A stretch of 64,000 nt of DNA, taken from the NCBI GenBank assembly GCA_964586785.1, contig CAZPHS010000001.1, positions 96,722 through 160,721 on the forward strand, read 5' to 3'. This DNA comes from SZUA-584 sp041656035. GTDB taxonomy: Bacteria > Bacillota > Clostridia > Christensenellales > SZUA-584. Each line of letters begins with the position of its first letter. Positions within the stretch are counted from its first letter, which is position 1. Below the pieces are notes generated by a model. The model was not told the origin of the DNA, ran no database searches, and was given only the letters and a program-made list of their open reading frames with translations. The translations under genes were made by a program, and so were the position numbers. Below are positions 7,545 to 16,906 of the stretch, piece after piece.

Positions 7545-8942
7545 ATGAAGAAAACTATCGTTACCGTTTTATTATTTTTGGTTTTATGGTGTTCCGGCTG
7601 TCAGCCAACGCCGGATAAAGAAATCGTTGTTGGAAAGAATGATTTTGCAGCAAAAATCGTAAGCTCGGATGAAGCTTTAGCGATATATGAAGCGACGGAA
7701 ATCTGGCAGGAAGAATTTCAATCGAATGATGAAAAACTGTCGGTGATAATTGACGCCCCTGTCACAGTTCCAAATGTGAATGCGTTTCCGGTAGTTAAAA
7801 TCCGTCCGATGGTGATTACTCAGGAACAGGCAGACATAGTGATTAAGGTTTTGCTCGGCGGGGCAACGCTTTACGAAAAGTCAGTCAAGACAAAGCGGGA
7901 AATTACAGATGAGATACTCAGAATAAGGCAGTATATTGCTGATCCCAATACAGATTTTAATATAAGTAAGGACGCGAACCCCGAATACTATGCGGAGGTG
8001 CTTGCGGATTTTGACGCGCAGATACGGCGGCTTGAAATAGAATATGAAACCGCTCCGGACTCATATACCCCAAAGGAGGCGTCGAACCTATTTGTCAGCG
8101 AAAAGGATAACCTTTTGGCGGAATCAGTTATCACTTGGGAACAATACGAACAAATAACGGATTTCGGCGTTATTGAGGGAGAGGCCGACCTGGGGAATGG
8201 GAAGTCAGTGTATTTGAATATTATGACCGATGAGTATTTTCTTAATAATAGAATAATTTTTTTCAATACTCAATATGAACTATCCGCAAGCGAAACCATT
8301 TTGTTAAATGACGCTGTATGTATCGCAAAAGATATTATAACACAAATAGGCTTAGGAGACATGGAAGTTGCGGCGTCTCATACATCAGCGAGCAACAACA
8401 GTTTCGTATTGTATTTTACGCGCAATGTTATGGGTATTCCCACCAATTATGCGTCGGAAACCGATTTTAGTAATAACGAACCCATATATAGCCCGCCATG
8501 GTATGAAGAAACGCTTGAGGTTGAGGTAGATAACACCGGCTTATGCAGTTTGTACTTATCGAACCCCATAGAGGTTACTGAAATTATAAACGCCAATGCC
8601 GCACTTTTGCCTTTTGAGAAGATACAGGAGATTTTTAGAGAACAAATACAGTACAAGAATCTATGGTTTGATAATCCGGATGTTGTTTAACGAAAAATAT
8701 TTATTACGTACGCTGCGCTGGGCATGGTTGAAGTGGCAGAAAAAAACAGTATGGAAGAAGGGATGCTGGTTCCGGCCTGGGACCTGATGGGATACAGCAT
8801 CGATAAGTATAAGCCCGGAGTATCACGCGAGTATTATGGCTTGGATGAGAACAATGAGTTTATTGACAAATCTTTTGCCAAGAGCATGATCACCATAAAC
8901 GCGATAGATGGGAGCATTATTGAAAGAACTTTGATGAGCTGA
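7545..8942 (+). pseudogene. DUF6034-like lipoprotein gene with in-frame stop
   Basis: The protein begins with a lipoprotein signal peptide (MKKT, a hydrophobic run, CSGC with Cys19 as the likely lipidated residue) and continues as a secreted protein resembling the DUF6034 family of gut Clostridia. A TAA at 8688-8690 ends the first frame after 381 residues. The same frame continues without another stop to 8942 with sequence such as EGMLVPAWDLMGY and SMITINAIDGSIIERTL, which looks like the normal C-terminal part of these proteins. The downstream piece has no ribosome site before its first Met at 8724. I read this as one gene of about 465 codons broken by a single nonsense change. Function is unknown. 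It sits alone between two promoters. Confidence 0.75.
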
Positions 8943-8996
8943 AACAAATCGGGGGAGTTGTATTGGTTACATACGAGTTCTAAGAAATACACATTA

Positions 8997-9005
8997 TGGT
9001 ACAAT
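8997..9005 (+). promoter_or_regulatory. Extended -10 promoter before the SIMPL gene
   Basis: TGG-TACAAT at 8997-9005 is an extended -10 element. No good -35 is seen at the proper distance. It lies about 78 bases before the SIMPL-domain start. Confidence 0.4.
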
Positions 9006-9082
9006 ATACAAAGAAGCCGATATATCCGGCCGGCTTTGCGGCGCGGTTATGTAAATCGGCGGTTTAAAATAAGGAGGATGTT

Positions 9083-9844
9083 ATGGAAAAAACAAAATTG
9101 ACAATACTGGTATCGGTAATTATCACTCTTATCGCGGCGGTGCTCGTTTTTAATATCATTATAATGACCAACGGCTTTAATGCTCCCGCGGCAAGCATTA
9201 TAGGCTCGGTTGACGTGAAAGCCGATACGGTTGAGGTTTACGGGCAGGGGCGGATATCCGCGGCGCCGGACGTTGCTTACTTAACATTAGGTGTGGAAAA
9301 CCTCTCTATAGACCCGAAAAAAGCGCAGGAAGACAATTCGGCAAAAATGGAAAACTTGATAAACGCGTTGAAAAATGCCGGTATAGATAACGCCGACATA
9401 CAGACAAGCAGCTACGAGGTGTACCCAAGAAATAGGTATTCAGAGCTTGAGGGGTTTACCGTAACAAATCTTGTTACAGTAACGCTTAAGGACGTTGGCA
9501 AAGCGAGCGAAATAATTAAAACTGCATATGACGCCGGAGCAAATTATTTCAGGAACATCAGTTTTGATATTTTAGACCGTAAGCAGCTTTATATGCAAGC
9601 GCTGGATATGGCAAACGGCAGGGCGTTGGAAAAAGCGGAAAAACTGGCGGCGAATATGGACAGAAGGTTGGCGGGAGTCGTCAGTTTAAGCGAAGGAAAC
9701 AGCGGAGGCAACACGCCGTATTATATACAGTTTAGCAATTATGATTATGCCGCCGCCGCCCCGGCTTTAAGCGACGGCGGTATTATATCATCGGGCGAAC
9801 TTGAGATAACGGCAATCGTTTATATAGTATACAGGCTTAACTAG
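9083..9844 (+). CDS. SIMPL domain (DUF541) exported protein
   Basis: A 253-residue protein with an N-terminal membrane anchor (about residues 7-29) and an extracytoplasmic SIMPL domain (about 50-250). Family features are the VEVYGQGRISAAPDVAYL strand at the start of the domain, the alternating helix around KAQEDNSAKMENLINAL, and the TSSYEVYPRNRY and LVTVTLKDVGKASEII segments. Proteins of this family include the E. coli YggE oxidative-stress protein and the calcium-channel-like BP26, but no common activity is established. A ribosome site AAGGAGG precedes the ATG. The gene appears monocistronic; the next gene has its own promoter. Confidence 0.88.
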   Translation: MEKTKLTILVSVIITLIAAVLVFNIIIMTNGFNAPAASIIGSVDVKADTVEVYGQGRISAAPDVAYLTLGVENLSIDPKKAQEDNSAKMENLINALKNAGIDNADIQTSSYEVYPRNRYSELEGFTVTNLVTVTLKDVGKASEIIKTAYDAGANYFRNISFDILDRKQLYMQALDMANGRALEKAEKLAANMDRRLAGVVSLSEGNSGGNTPYYIQFSNYDYAAAAPALSDGGIISSGELEITAIVYIVYRLN

Positions 9845-9853
9845 GCCGGGGCA

Positions 9854-9883
9854 TTGATTTGCGCGTGCGGTTTGTGATATGCT
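9854..9883 (+). promoter_or_regulatory. Candidate promoter of the GtrA-type gene
   Basis: TTGATT (9854-9859), an 18-base spacer and TATGCT (9878-9883), about 50 bases before the GtrA reading frame. Confidence 0.45.
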
Positions 9884-9934
9884 AGGCGCGGCGATAAGCG
9901 CAATTCCTCATACTATAAGATTGGAAACAAAAAC

Positions 9935-10418
9935 ATGGAAAAAGTGCATCTGACCCGCAGGCAAAACACAGTACAGTTTATTAAGTTTACGCTCTTTTCA
10001 GTATTCGCCGGTTTAATACAGATTGTCAGCTTTACATTGCTAAACGAGATTATTGATACCGGGCATGGCATCGTGGCCGGAAACATTCCGCAGCGAATAC
10101 GGCCCAAGCTATTTTATAGCGCTTGTGCTCTCCGTGATATATAACTTTACAATAAACCGGAGATTTACGTTTAAATCCGCCGCCAATATTCCCGTCGCCA
10201 TGCTTAAAGTTTTCGGCTTTTACTGTATTTTTACGCCTTTGTCCATCTGGTGGGGCGATGCTTTAACAACAAACGGATGGAACGAATATGTCGTTCTGGC
10301 CGGCACGATGGTAATTAATTTTATTACGGAATTCTTATTTACCCGGTTTGTCGTTTATAGAAACCGTATGTTTACAAACAAAGCCGGACAAGCCGAGATT
10401 AACGGCAACGTCCGTTAA
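9935..10418 (+). pseudogene. GtrA-family membrane protein, frameshifted
   Basis: The first frame encodes an N-terminal half with one hydrophobic helix (QFIKFTLFSVFAGLIQIVSF). Homology continues in the next frame with YFIALVLSVIYNFTINRRF, a GtrA hallmark, then helices at FGFYCIFTPLSIWW and VINFITEFLFTRFVVYR. Removing one base near 10094 (CAG-C-GAATAC) joins the two into one protein of about 160 residues ending at 10418. GtrA proteins are small four-helix membrane proteins linked to moving polyprenyl-phosphate sugars across the membrane. As sequenced, neither part is complete, so this is a pseudogene unless the extra base is a sequencing or assembly error. A terminator follows. Confidence 0.8.
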
Positions 10419-10464
10419 ACGCCGTCTTAACGCGCCGGTTTTACACCGTAATATTCGAAAAGCA

Positions 10465-10490
10465 AGCATGGCAATCGCCGTGCTTTTTTT
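10465..10490 (+). terminator. Terminator after the GtrA gene
   Basis: AGCATGGC (10465-10472) pairs with GCCGTGCT (10477-10484) around AATC with one U-G pair, followed by a run of seven T's. Confidence 0.85.
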
Positions 10491-10614
10491 GTATCTCTTT
10501 GCCGCCGCCTGCCCCGATTACAACGCTTTGTCATAGGCGAGCGAATACCTAAAGCAAGCTCCGAATACATTTTTCTCAAAGCCGTATACTAAAGTAACAA
10601 GGAGAATTGCTCGC

Positions 10615-12303
10615 ATGACAGAGATAGTCATAATGATACAGCTGGGCGTCAGCATAATAATAGGCATTTATTTTTTCAGCCAGCTTAAAACAAAAAGGAT
10701 AACAAAGGTAAGCTTCGACGGCGAATCAAAAGCTCAGATGGAGCGCTTGAGAAAGCTTCGCGGCATACGGCTTAACATACCGTTGTCCGAAAAAACGCGT
10801 CCGCAATGCTTTGAAGAAATAATAGGGCAGAAAGAAGGCATAATGGCGCTGTCCGCGGCGCTGTGCGGCGAGAACCCGCAGCATGTGCTTATATACGGTC
10901 CTCCGGGAATAGGCAAAACATGCGCCGCCCGGCTGGTGCTTGACAAGGCCAAAATGGGCGAGTTATCGCCGTTTATGCGCGACGCGAAATTTATTGAGAT
11001 AGACGCCGCCTGCCTGCGATACGATGAGAGGAACATAGCGGACCCTCTTATAGGCTCGGTACACGACCCGATATATCAGGGAGCGGGCGCGTACGGCATA
11101 GCGGGCGTGCCGCAGCCAAAGGAAGGCGCTGTTACACGGGCGCACGGCGGCATATTGTTTCTCGACGAAATCGGGGAGCTGCATCCGTATCATATAAACA
11201 AGCTGTTAAAGGTGCTGGAGGACAGGCGCGTTTGTTTCGACAGCGCTTATTACAGCAAGGAAAACAAGAACATACCGCAGTATATACACGATATATTTTC
11301 TAAAGGAATGCCGGCTGATTTTCGCCTTGTCGGCGCCACCACAAAATCGCCCCGTGAAATACCTTCGGCTATACGTTCGCGCTGCATGGAGATATACTTT
11401 CGCCAGCTGTATCCCGATGAAGTGATAATTATAGCGAAAAACGCCGCGGTGCGCGCGGGCTGCAAAATAAGCCCCCAAGCGGCGGAGCTTATAGGCGAAT
11501 ACGCCGCTAACGGGCGGGACGCGGTAAACATTGTTTCGATGTCCGCGGGCGTCGCGCGTGAGAAACATTCGGAAGAAATTAAACTCGAGCATGTTTTATG
11601 GATAATCGAAACGGGTAAATACACAAAACGCCCCGTGCTTCGCCTTGGCCGAAGCGGCGCAGGCTGCGTAAACGGGCTCGCCGTGTACGGCAGCAGTATA
11701 GGCACCATAATAGAAGTTGAGACTGTCGCGGTAAAATCCGCCTCCGGCAGTCTAACTATTACGGGGCTTGTGGACGAAGAAGAGATGGGTTTCGAAAGCA
11801 GAAAGTTTCGCAGGAAAAGCTCCGCTAAAAGCTCGGTGGAAAACGTGCTTACGGCGCTTCAGAAAAACTTCGGCATAAACCCCTCGGAATATTATATACA
11901 TATCAACATGCCGGGCAGCGCCCCTATAGACGGTCCGTCCGCGGGCATGGCTATCGCGGTGTCGGTGTTTTCGGCGGTTACCGGAAGAAGCGTAATGCGG
12001 GGCGTCGCCATGACGGGCGAGATTTCCATAAACGGCTGCATAAGAGCGGTAGGCGGCGTAAAAGCCAAGGTGTCGGCGGCGCGGCGCGCAGGCGCGTCTT
12101 TGGTGCTAATCCCCAAAGAAAACATGGAGGATATAAAGGGTACGGAAGGGGTGCGCGTTATCGGAGTTAGGCATATAAGCGAAGTAATAAAAACGGTGTT
12201 CGCAAAGCCGCGTTCGCGTACCGATGAAGTTTTAAGCGCTCAGGGAAGTTACACCACGCGCACAAGCGAAAAATCCGCCGCGTCACAGGATACGAGAGAA
12301 TAA
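10615..12303 (+). CDS. lonB: ATP-dependent protease LonB, membrane-anchored
   Basis: LonB-type AAA+ serine protease, in Bacillus associated with the forespore. The 562 residues run: an N-terminal membrane helix (about 4-22), an AAA+ module with Walker A GPPGIGKT (95-102) and Walker B GGILFLDEIGEL, then a Lon-type protease domain with the catalytic Ser in DGPSAGMAIA (about 440) and the catalytic Lys in GGVKAKV. The large N-terminal substrate domain of LonA is absent, which separates it from the lon gene nearby. AAGGAG lies 10 bases before the ATG. The last 55 bases overlap the 3' end of the oppositely oriented metallophosphoesterase gene, so the two transcripts are antisense there. Confidence 0.95.
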   Translation: MTEIVIMIQLGVSIIIGIYFFSQLKTKRITKVSFDGESKAQMERLRKLRGIRLNIPLSEKTRPQCFEEIIGQKEGIMALSAALCGENPQHVLIYGPPGIGKTCAARLVLDKAKMGELSPFMRDAKFIEIDAACLRYDERNIADPLIGSVHDPIYQGAGAYGIAGVPQPKEGAVTRAHGGILFLDEIGELHPYHINKLLKVLEDRRVCFDSAYYSKENKNIPQYIHDIFSKGMPADFRLVGATTKSPREIPSAIRSRCMEIYFRQLYPDEVIIIAKNAAVRAGCKISPQAAELIGEYAANGRDAVNIVSMSAGVAREKHSEEIKLEHVLWIIETGKYTKRPVLRLGRSGAGCVNGLAVYGSSIGTIIEVETVAVKSASGSLTITGLVDEEEMGFESRKFRRKSSAKSSVENVLTALQKNFGINPSEYYIHINMPGSAPIDGPSAGMAIAVSVFSAVTGRSVMRGVAMTGEISINGCIRAVGGVKAKVSAARRAGASLVLIPKENMEDIKGTEGVRVIGVRHISEVIKTVFAKPRSRTDEVLSAQGSYTTRTSEKSAASQDTRE

Positions 12304-12944
12304 GCGACGCCGCGCACGCCGCCGGTTAAGGCGCCCGCTATGCTGTCCGCGTGAAGGTGTCCGTATACCACATGTTCGGCCGCGTATTTTTCAAACATAT
12401 CGGTGAAGCCGGTGGGAGTGCCGGAGCCGTCCGACGGTGGGTAATGCATCATTCCTATAAGCCTGGCGTCCGGAGCGGCTTTTTTGGCGCTACGAAGGGA
12501 CAGCTCAAGCCGCATTGTTTCGCGTATGTATACTTTTTCGTCGGCGCTTGCCTGATACTGGCGATTACCCGGGCAAACCCAGCCCCTTGTGCCCGCTATA
12601 ACAAATTCGCCGAAGTCTATACAGTTGTTCTGCAAAGCGTATGTGTTGTTGAACAAAAGCGCTTTAACCGAGGTAAGAGAGCTCCACCAGTAATCATGGT
12701 TGCCCTTCAGTATCACTTTTTTGCCCGGCATCGCGCATATGGCGTCTAAATCAACCCGCGCCTCATTAAGGCGCATAGCCCATGATAAATCCCCGGGCAG
12801 AAGCACTATGTCACGCTCCGAAACAAGGCTGTTCCAGCTTTGCCGTATTTTATTCCAGTGGTTTTCCCATTGCCTGCCGAATATACCCATGGGTTTGTAG
12901 CATTGGCCGGAAAGGTGCAAATCGGATATCGCGTATATTTTCAT
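12249..12944 (-). CDS. Calcineurin-like metallophosphoesterase
   Basis: A 231-residue cytoplasmic phosphoesterase of the calcineurin-like superfamily. Metal-binding motifs appear in the usual order: ISDLHLS near residue 8, LLPGDLSWAM, LKGNHDYWW, then MMHYPP and YGHLHAD toward the C-terminus. The GNHD motif and the two-His pattern indicate a two-metal catalytic centre; the natural substrate is unknown. It is the last gene of a leftward operon lon-engB-metallophosphoesterase and its start overlaps the engB stop by 4 bases. Its 3' end lies inside the end of lonB. Confidence 0.93.
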   Translation of the reverse strand: MKIYAISDLHLSGQCYKPMGIFGRQWENHWNKIRQSWNSLVSERDIVLLPGDLSWAMRLNEARVDLDAICAMPGKKVILKGNHDYWWSSLTSVKALLFNNTYALQNNCIDFGEFVIAGTRGWVCPGNRQYQASADEKVYIRETMRLELSLRSAKKAAPDARLIGMMHYPPSDGSGTPTGFTDMFEKYAAEHVVYGHLHADSIAGALTGGVRGVAYSLVSCDAADFSLVRVV

Positions 12945-13516
12945 GTTGTAAGCACCTTTTCAACTTCGCCGAGCAGCTCTTTTGAGCCGAATTTTTTAAA
13001 AGAGGACACCGGCACGACGGGGTAACTTACCTTAAGCGCGTCAGTAATGCGCGAGGTATATTCGTGCCTTTTTGTTTTGGCAATTTTGTCGGCTTTGGTG
13101 GCGGCGATAATTACAGGCCAGCCAAAATGCGACGCGTAATTTATCATAAGGGTATCATTTTCTGAAACGGAATGCCTTATATCTATTAATACAAGCAGAG
13201 CGCGCAGCCGTTTTGTGCTTGAAAGATAAGATTCTATCATGTGTACCCAGCTTTTTTGTTCATTTTTGGAGGCTTTCGCGTATCCGTAACCCGGCAGATC
13301 TACCAGTATGAAGCTCTCGTTGACAACAAAAAAATTAATGAGCCTGGTTTTGCCGGGCGCGGAGCTTGTCCGAGCCAGTTTGAAATTGCCTGTAAGGTAA
13401 TTGATAAGCGTGGACTTGCCTACATTGGATTTTCCGCATACGGCAATCTCGGGCATACCTGTATCGGCATATTCGTTTTTTACGCTTTTTTGGAAACGCG
13501 CGCTTTTTATATGCAT
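12941..13516 (-). CDS. engB: Ribosome biogenesis GTPase EngB/YsxC
   Basis: Small TRAFAC-class GTPase, essential in many bacteria for assembly of the large ribosomal subunit. The 191 residues contain the P-loop GKSNVGKS (28-35), the G2/G3 region APGKTRLINFF and VDLPGYGYAK, the G4 motif TKAD and the G5-like PVSSFKK. The adjacent lon-engB arrangement is common in Bacillota and supports the assignment. Its start is one base past the lon stop, and it overlaps the next gene by 4 bases, so all three are probably translated as one operon. Confidence 0.96.
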   Translation of the reverse strand: MHIKSARFQKSVKNEYADTGMPEIAVCGKSNVGKSTLINYLTGNFKLARTSSAPGKTRLINFFVVNESFILVDLPGYGYAKASKNEQKSWVHMIESYLSSTKRLRALLVLIDIRHSVSENDTLMINYASHFGWPVIIAATKADKIAKTKRHEYTSRITDALKVSYPVVPVSSFKKFGSKELLGEVEKVLTT

Positions 13517-13517
13517 G

Positions 13518-15833
13518 TCAGTCCTTATTTACGGCAAGCGCAAGCACTTCGCTAAGCTCTGAAACAAGATGAAACCGCAGGTTTTTTCGTAAACCGGAGG
13601 GAAGTATTTTTAAATCCTTTTCATTGCCTTTAGGTATTATTACTGTTTTTATATCCATTTTCAGCGCCGCCAGAGCTTTTTCTTTTATACCGCCTACCGG
13701 CAGCACCCGTCCCGTTAATGTCAGCTCGCCGGTCATCGCTATGTCTCTTTTAACGCTGCACCCGCAAAGGGCGGATATAAGAGCGGTGGCGATGGTTATA
13801 CCCGCGGACGGTCCGTCCTTGGGTATGGCGCCTTCGGGAAGATGTATATGTATGTCGGTGGTATCTATAAACTCTTCTTTTATGCCGAGCGTTTCGCTGC
13901 GCGAGCGCACGTAGCTTAAAGCCGCTTTCGCGGATTCCTGCATTACTTCGCCGAGCTTGCCTGTAAGCAGCAGCTTGCCTTTTCCGCGCATTTTGATAGC
14001 TTCAACAACAAGCGTCTGACCGCCGGCGGCAGTCCAAGCCAAGCCGTTTACAACGCCTATACGGTCTTCCCGCTCCGATTCGGCCTGTGTATAAACGGGA
14101 GGCCCCAAGTACCGCGGGAGAGTGCTTTTCCTTACTGTTATCCTTTTGCGCCCCGAATCGGTAGTCAAATCGACGACACATTTGCGGAACACCGCCGCGA
14201 TTTTACGCTCAAGCTCGCGCACGCCCGCCTCTCGCGTGTATTTTCGTATAATTTCAACCAGAGCGCCGCCCTCTATTATTGCCTCGTTTTCATCAAGGCC
14301 GTGGCTTGCAAGCTGTTTTTTGATAAGATGGTTTTTTGCTATGCCTATTTTTTCAAGCTCCGTATAGCTTGACAAATCTATTATTTCCATACGGTCAAGC
14401 AAAGGCGCCGGTATGCCGTCGTAGCTGTTCGCCGTCGTTAAAAACATAACATGCTCAAGGCTGAACGGCAAATCAAGGTAATGGTCGCGAAAACTGTTGT
14501 TTATTTCGGGATCTAAAACTTCCAGCATCGCGGCGGCGGGGTCTCCCCTGAAATCGCTTGCCATTTTATCTATCTCGTCAAACAAAAACACGGGGTTTTG
14601 GCTGCCCGCCTGTTTTATTGACGATATTATGCGCCCGGGTATGGCGCCTATGTAAGTGCGCCTATGGCCGCGTATCTCCGCTTCGTCACGAACGCCGCCA
14701 AGCGACGTGCGCACGAATTTGCGCCCCAAAGCGCGGGCTATAGAGCGCGCCACGGACGTTTTTCCCGTCCCGGGAGGCCCCACAAAGCACAATACCGGAC
14801 CGCGCAAATCGTTTTTGCGCGCCAACACCGCTATATATTCTATTATCCGGTCTTTTAGCTTATCAAGCCCGAAGTGGTCTTCGTCCAGTATTGCGCGCGC
14901 GTGAACAAGGTCAAGATTATCCCGCGTCATTACGTTCCATGGCAAATCGAGTATCCATTCCACATACGAGCGGATTACTCCAAGCTCGGGAGAACCGAGA
15001 GACAGTTTTTCCATACGAACAATTTCTTTGCGCGTTCTTTCACGTATATCGTCGTCCACATCAAGCGCCTCAAGCCGGTGCAGCAGTTCTTCCGACTCGG
15101 ATTTTATGCTTCCCGCTTCACCAAGTTCGCTTTGTATAGCGCGCATCTGTTCGCGGAGAACATATTCTTTTTGAGACTTATCTATTTGTTTTCTTACTTT
15201 ATTTCTTATTTCATTTTCTATTTCCGTTATTTCAAGCTCTTCCGTCAGCACTTCCACGAGAATTTCCATACGTTTTTCAATATTTGTGCATTCCAGTATG
15301 CGCTGTTTGTCCTCGAGCTTAAAGAAAATGCCGGAGGCGATAACGTCTGCCATCTGCCCTAAATCTTTAACATTATTTACGGATGCTAAAATCTCAGAGG
15401 ATATCTTTGCGCTTATATTTACCAGCTTTTCAAAAAGCCTTAAAACCATGCGCTTTAAAGCCTGAAGTTTTGCGCTGCCGCCATCTTCGGCTTCGCTTTC
15501 AAGGCGTTCGGCCTCAACCTCAAGATAAGCTTCCGTCTGAGTAAAAGCGCTTATACGAGCGCGGTATATACCGGAGACGAGAACGCGTATTATATCTCCG
15601 GGGAGCTTTAGTATCTGCTTAACTTTTGATACCGTGCCTACCTCGTAAACATCGTTTTCGCCGGGGTCATGCGTATCCTTGTCTTTTTGCGCGGCAAGAA
15701 AAATTGTCTGATCGTTTTCCATCGCTATCTCCAGCGCGGCGATAGATTTATCGCGGCCTACTTCAAAATGAAGCGCCATATGGGGGAATACTATTACGTC
15801 GCGCAAAGCGACCATCGGCATCTTGCTTGCCAT
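13518..15833 (-). CDS. lon: ATP-dependent protease Lon (LonA)
   Basis: Cytosolic AAA+ protease that degrades misfolded and regulatory proteins. The 771 residues include the N-terminal substrate-binding domain starting MVALRDVIVFPHM, a long coiled-coil region (about 190-260), Walker A GPPGTGKTS, Walker B VFLFDEIDKM, and the protease domain with Ser676 in DGPSAG and Lys717 in GGIKEK. The length and order are those of typical LonA. GGGAGG lies just before the ATG. A strong promoter at 15879-15907 drives it leftward. No CIRCE-type heat-shock operator was noticed in the upstream region. Confidence 0.97.
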   Translation of the reverse strand: MASKMPMVALRDVIVFPHMALHFEVGRDKSIAALEIAMENDQTIFLAAQKDKDTHDPGENDVYEVGTVSKVKQILKLPGDIIRVLVSGIYRARISAFTQTEAYLEVEAERLESEAEDGGSAKLQALKRMVLRLFEKLVNISAKISSEILASVNNVKDLGQMADVIASGIFFKLEDKQRILECTNIEKRMEILVEVLTEELEITEIENEIRNKVRKQIDKSQKEYVLREQMRAIQSELGEAGSIKSESEELLHRLEALDVDDDIRERTRKEIVRMEKLSLGSPELGVIRSYVEWILDLPWNVMTRDNLDLVHARAILDEDHFGLDKLKDRIIEYIAVLARKNDLRGPVLCFVGPPGTGKTSVARSIARALGRKFVRTSLGGVRDEAEIRGHRRTYIGAIPGRIISSIKQAGSQNPVFLFDEIDKMASDFRGDPAAAMLEVLDPEINNSFRDHYLDLPFSLEHVMFLTTANSYDGIPAPLLDRMEIIDLSSYTELEKIGIAKNHLIKKQLASHGLDENEAIIEGGALVEIIRKYTREAGVRELERKIAAVFRKCVVDLTTDSGRKRITVRKSTLPRYLGPPVYTQAESEREDRIGVVNGLAWTAAGGQTLVVEAIKMRGKGKLLLTGKLGEVMQESAKAALSYVRSRSETLGIKEEFIDTTDIHIHLPEGAIPKDGPSAGITIATALISALCGCSVKRDIAMTGELTLTGRVLPVGGIKEKALAALKMDIKTVIIPKGNEKDLKILPSGLRKNLRFHLVSELSEVLALAVNKD

Positions 15834-15878
15834 ATCCGCCTCCCTGGAAAGACTTAAATCAAATTGTTATGCTGGAGT

Positions 15879-15907
15879 ATTATACATTATAAAAACCGCG
15901 CCTGCAA
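15879..15907 (-). promoter_or_regulatory. Promoter of lon
   Basis: On the minus strand TTGCAG (15907-15902), a 17-base spacer and TATAAT (15884-15879), about 45 bases before the lon start. Confidence 0.65.
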
Positions 15908-15987
15908 CTTATCGCGCGGCAAAACGGCAAAGGCAGACTGTATCAAAAACACCAATCATAAGAGCGCCGCCAAAAAAGACTATAGCT

Positions 15988-16016
15988 TTTACAACGGCAG
16001 ATACCCGTGATATAAT
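15988..16016 (+). promoter_or_regulatory. Promoter of degV
   Basis: TTTACA (15988-15993), a 17-base spacer and TATAAT (16011-16016), about 50 bases before the degV start. It is divergent from the lon promoter, the two being separated by some 80 bases. Confidence 0.7.
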
Positions 16017-16065
16017 TTAAAAATGCAATATATCGGAATTATTATTTTTTATTAGGAGAAAGATG

Positions 16066-16905
16066 ATGAACAAAGTTAAGATTATGACGGACAGCACTGC
16101 CGATCTGTCCTACAGCATGATTGAACAGCTTGGAATTGAACGAATGCCTATGCATATCATTCTGGGTGACAAATCTTTACCTGATGATAAAAACCTAAAA
16201 AGCGGGGATTTGTTCAAGTTTGCGGACGAAACCGGTACGCTGCCAAAATCCGCGGCGGTAAACGAGTTCCAGTTCGCGGAGGTTTTTAAAAAATGGATTG
16301 ACAACGGACGCGACATTTTTTTTACGGGCATAAGCAGCAAACTTTCGGCCACCATGCAAAATGCTTTGGTAGCCGCGGAGCGGTTTGACAAAAACCGCAT
16401 ATCGATTGTAGATTCGTTAAGCCTATCGACGGGAACCGGACTGTTGGTGCTGGAAGCGAGCGATATGGCGCGGTCGGGCGCGAGCCTCTCGGAGATAAAA
16501 TCGCATATTGAGCGTATGCGCGAAAAAGTTCAGGCCAGCTTTGTTGTGGATACTCTTAAGTATCTTTATATGGGCGGAAGGTGTTCGCGGCTGCAATCGA
16601 TAGTCGGGAGTCGTCTTAAAATAAAGCCGATGCTCGAACTGAAAAATGGCGAGATTGTGCCCGGCCAGAAATTCCGTGGAAGCAACTATATTGAAAAATA
16701 CTGCGAGACGGTAATGGAGAACGCCTCGGGAATAGACAGGAAACGTATTTTTGTTACGCATTGTATGGCGGAAAGCGCTTTGAGGGTAAAAGAGATGCTT
16801 AAGACGGATTACGGTTTTGAAAATGTGATGCTGACGGACGCTTCGCCGACAATTTCCACTCACTGCGGCCCGGGCACATTGGGTATACTGTTTTTGTACC
16901 GGTGA
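16066..16905 (+). CDS. DegV family fatty-acid-binding protein
   Basis: DegV proteins bind a fatty acid between two alpha/beta domains; in Gram-positives the related FakB proteins present fatty acids to the kinase FakA. The 279 residues show the start KIMTDSTADL, the conserved TGISSKLSATMQNA segment with the lipid-contacting Ser region, VDSLSLSTGTGLLV, and DTLKYLYMGGRCS, followed near the end by ISTHCGPGTLGI where the conserved His-Gly-Pro-Gly pattern lies. Two adjacent ATGs exist; the second (16066) is 7 bases from AGGAG and is preferred. No fakA is visible in the window, so the kinase partner would be elsewhere. Confidence 0.93.
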   Translation: MNKVKIMTDSTADLSYSMIEQLGIERMPMHIILGDKSLPDDKNLKSGDLFKFADETGTLPKSAAVNEFQFAEVFKKWIDNGRDIFFTGISSKLSATMQNALVAAERFDKNRISIVDSLSLSTGTGLLVLEASDMARSGASLSEIKSHIERMREKVQASFVVDTLKYLYMGGRCSRLQSIVGSRLKIKPMLELKNGEIVPGQKFRGSNYIEKYCETVMENASGIDRKRIFVTHCMAESALRVKEMLKTDYGFENVMLTDASPTISTHCGPGTLGILFLYR

Positions 16906-16906
16906 T

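Noticed and set aside
8688..8690. Stop-codon reassignment or programmed readthrough at TAA
   Set aside because: TAA is used as a normal stop by many genes in the window, and there is no local signal of recoding.
8596..8787. Separate small gene across the DUF6034 stop
   Set aside because: It is in a different frame from both family-like parts and has no ribosome site.
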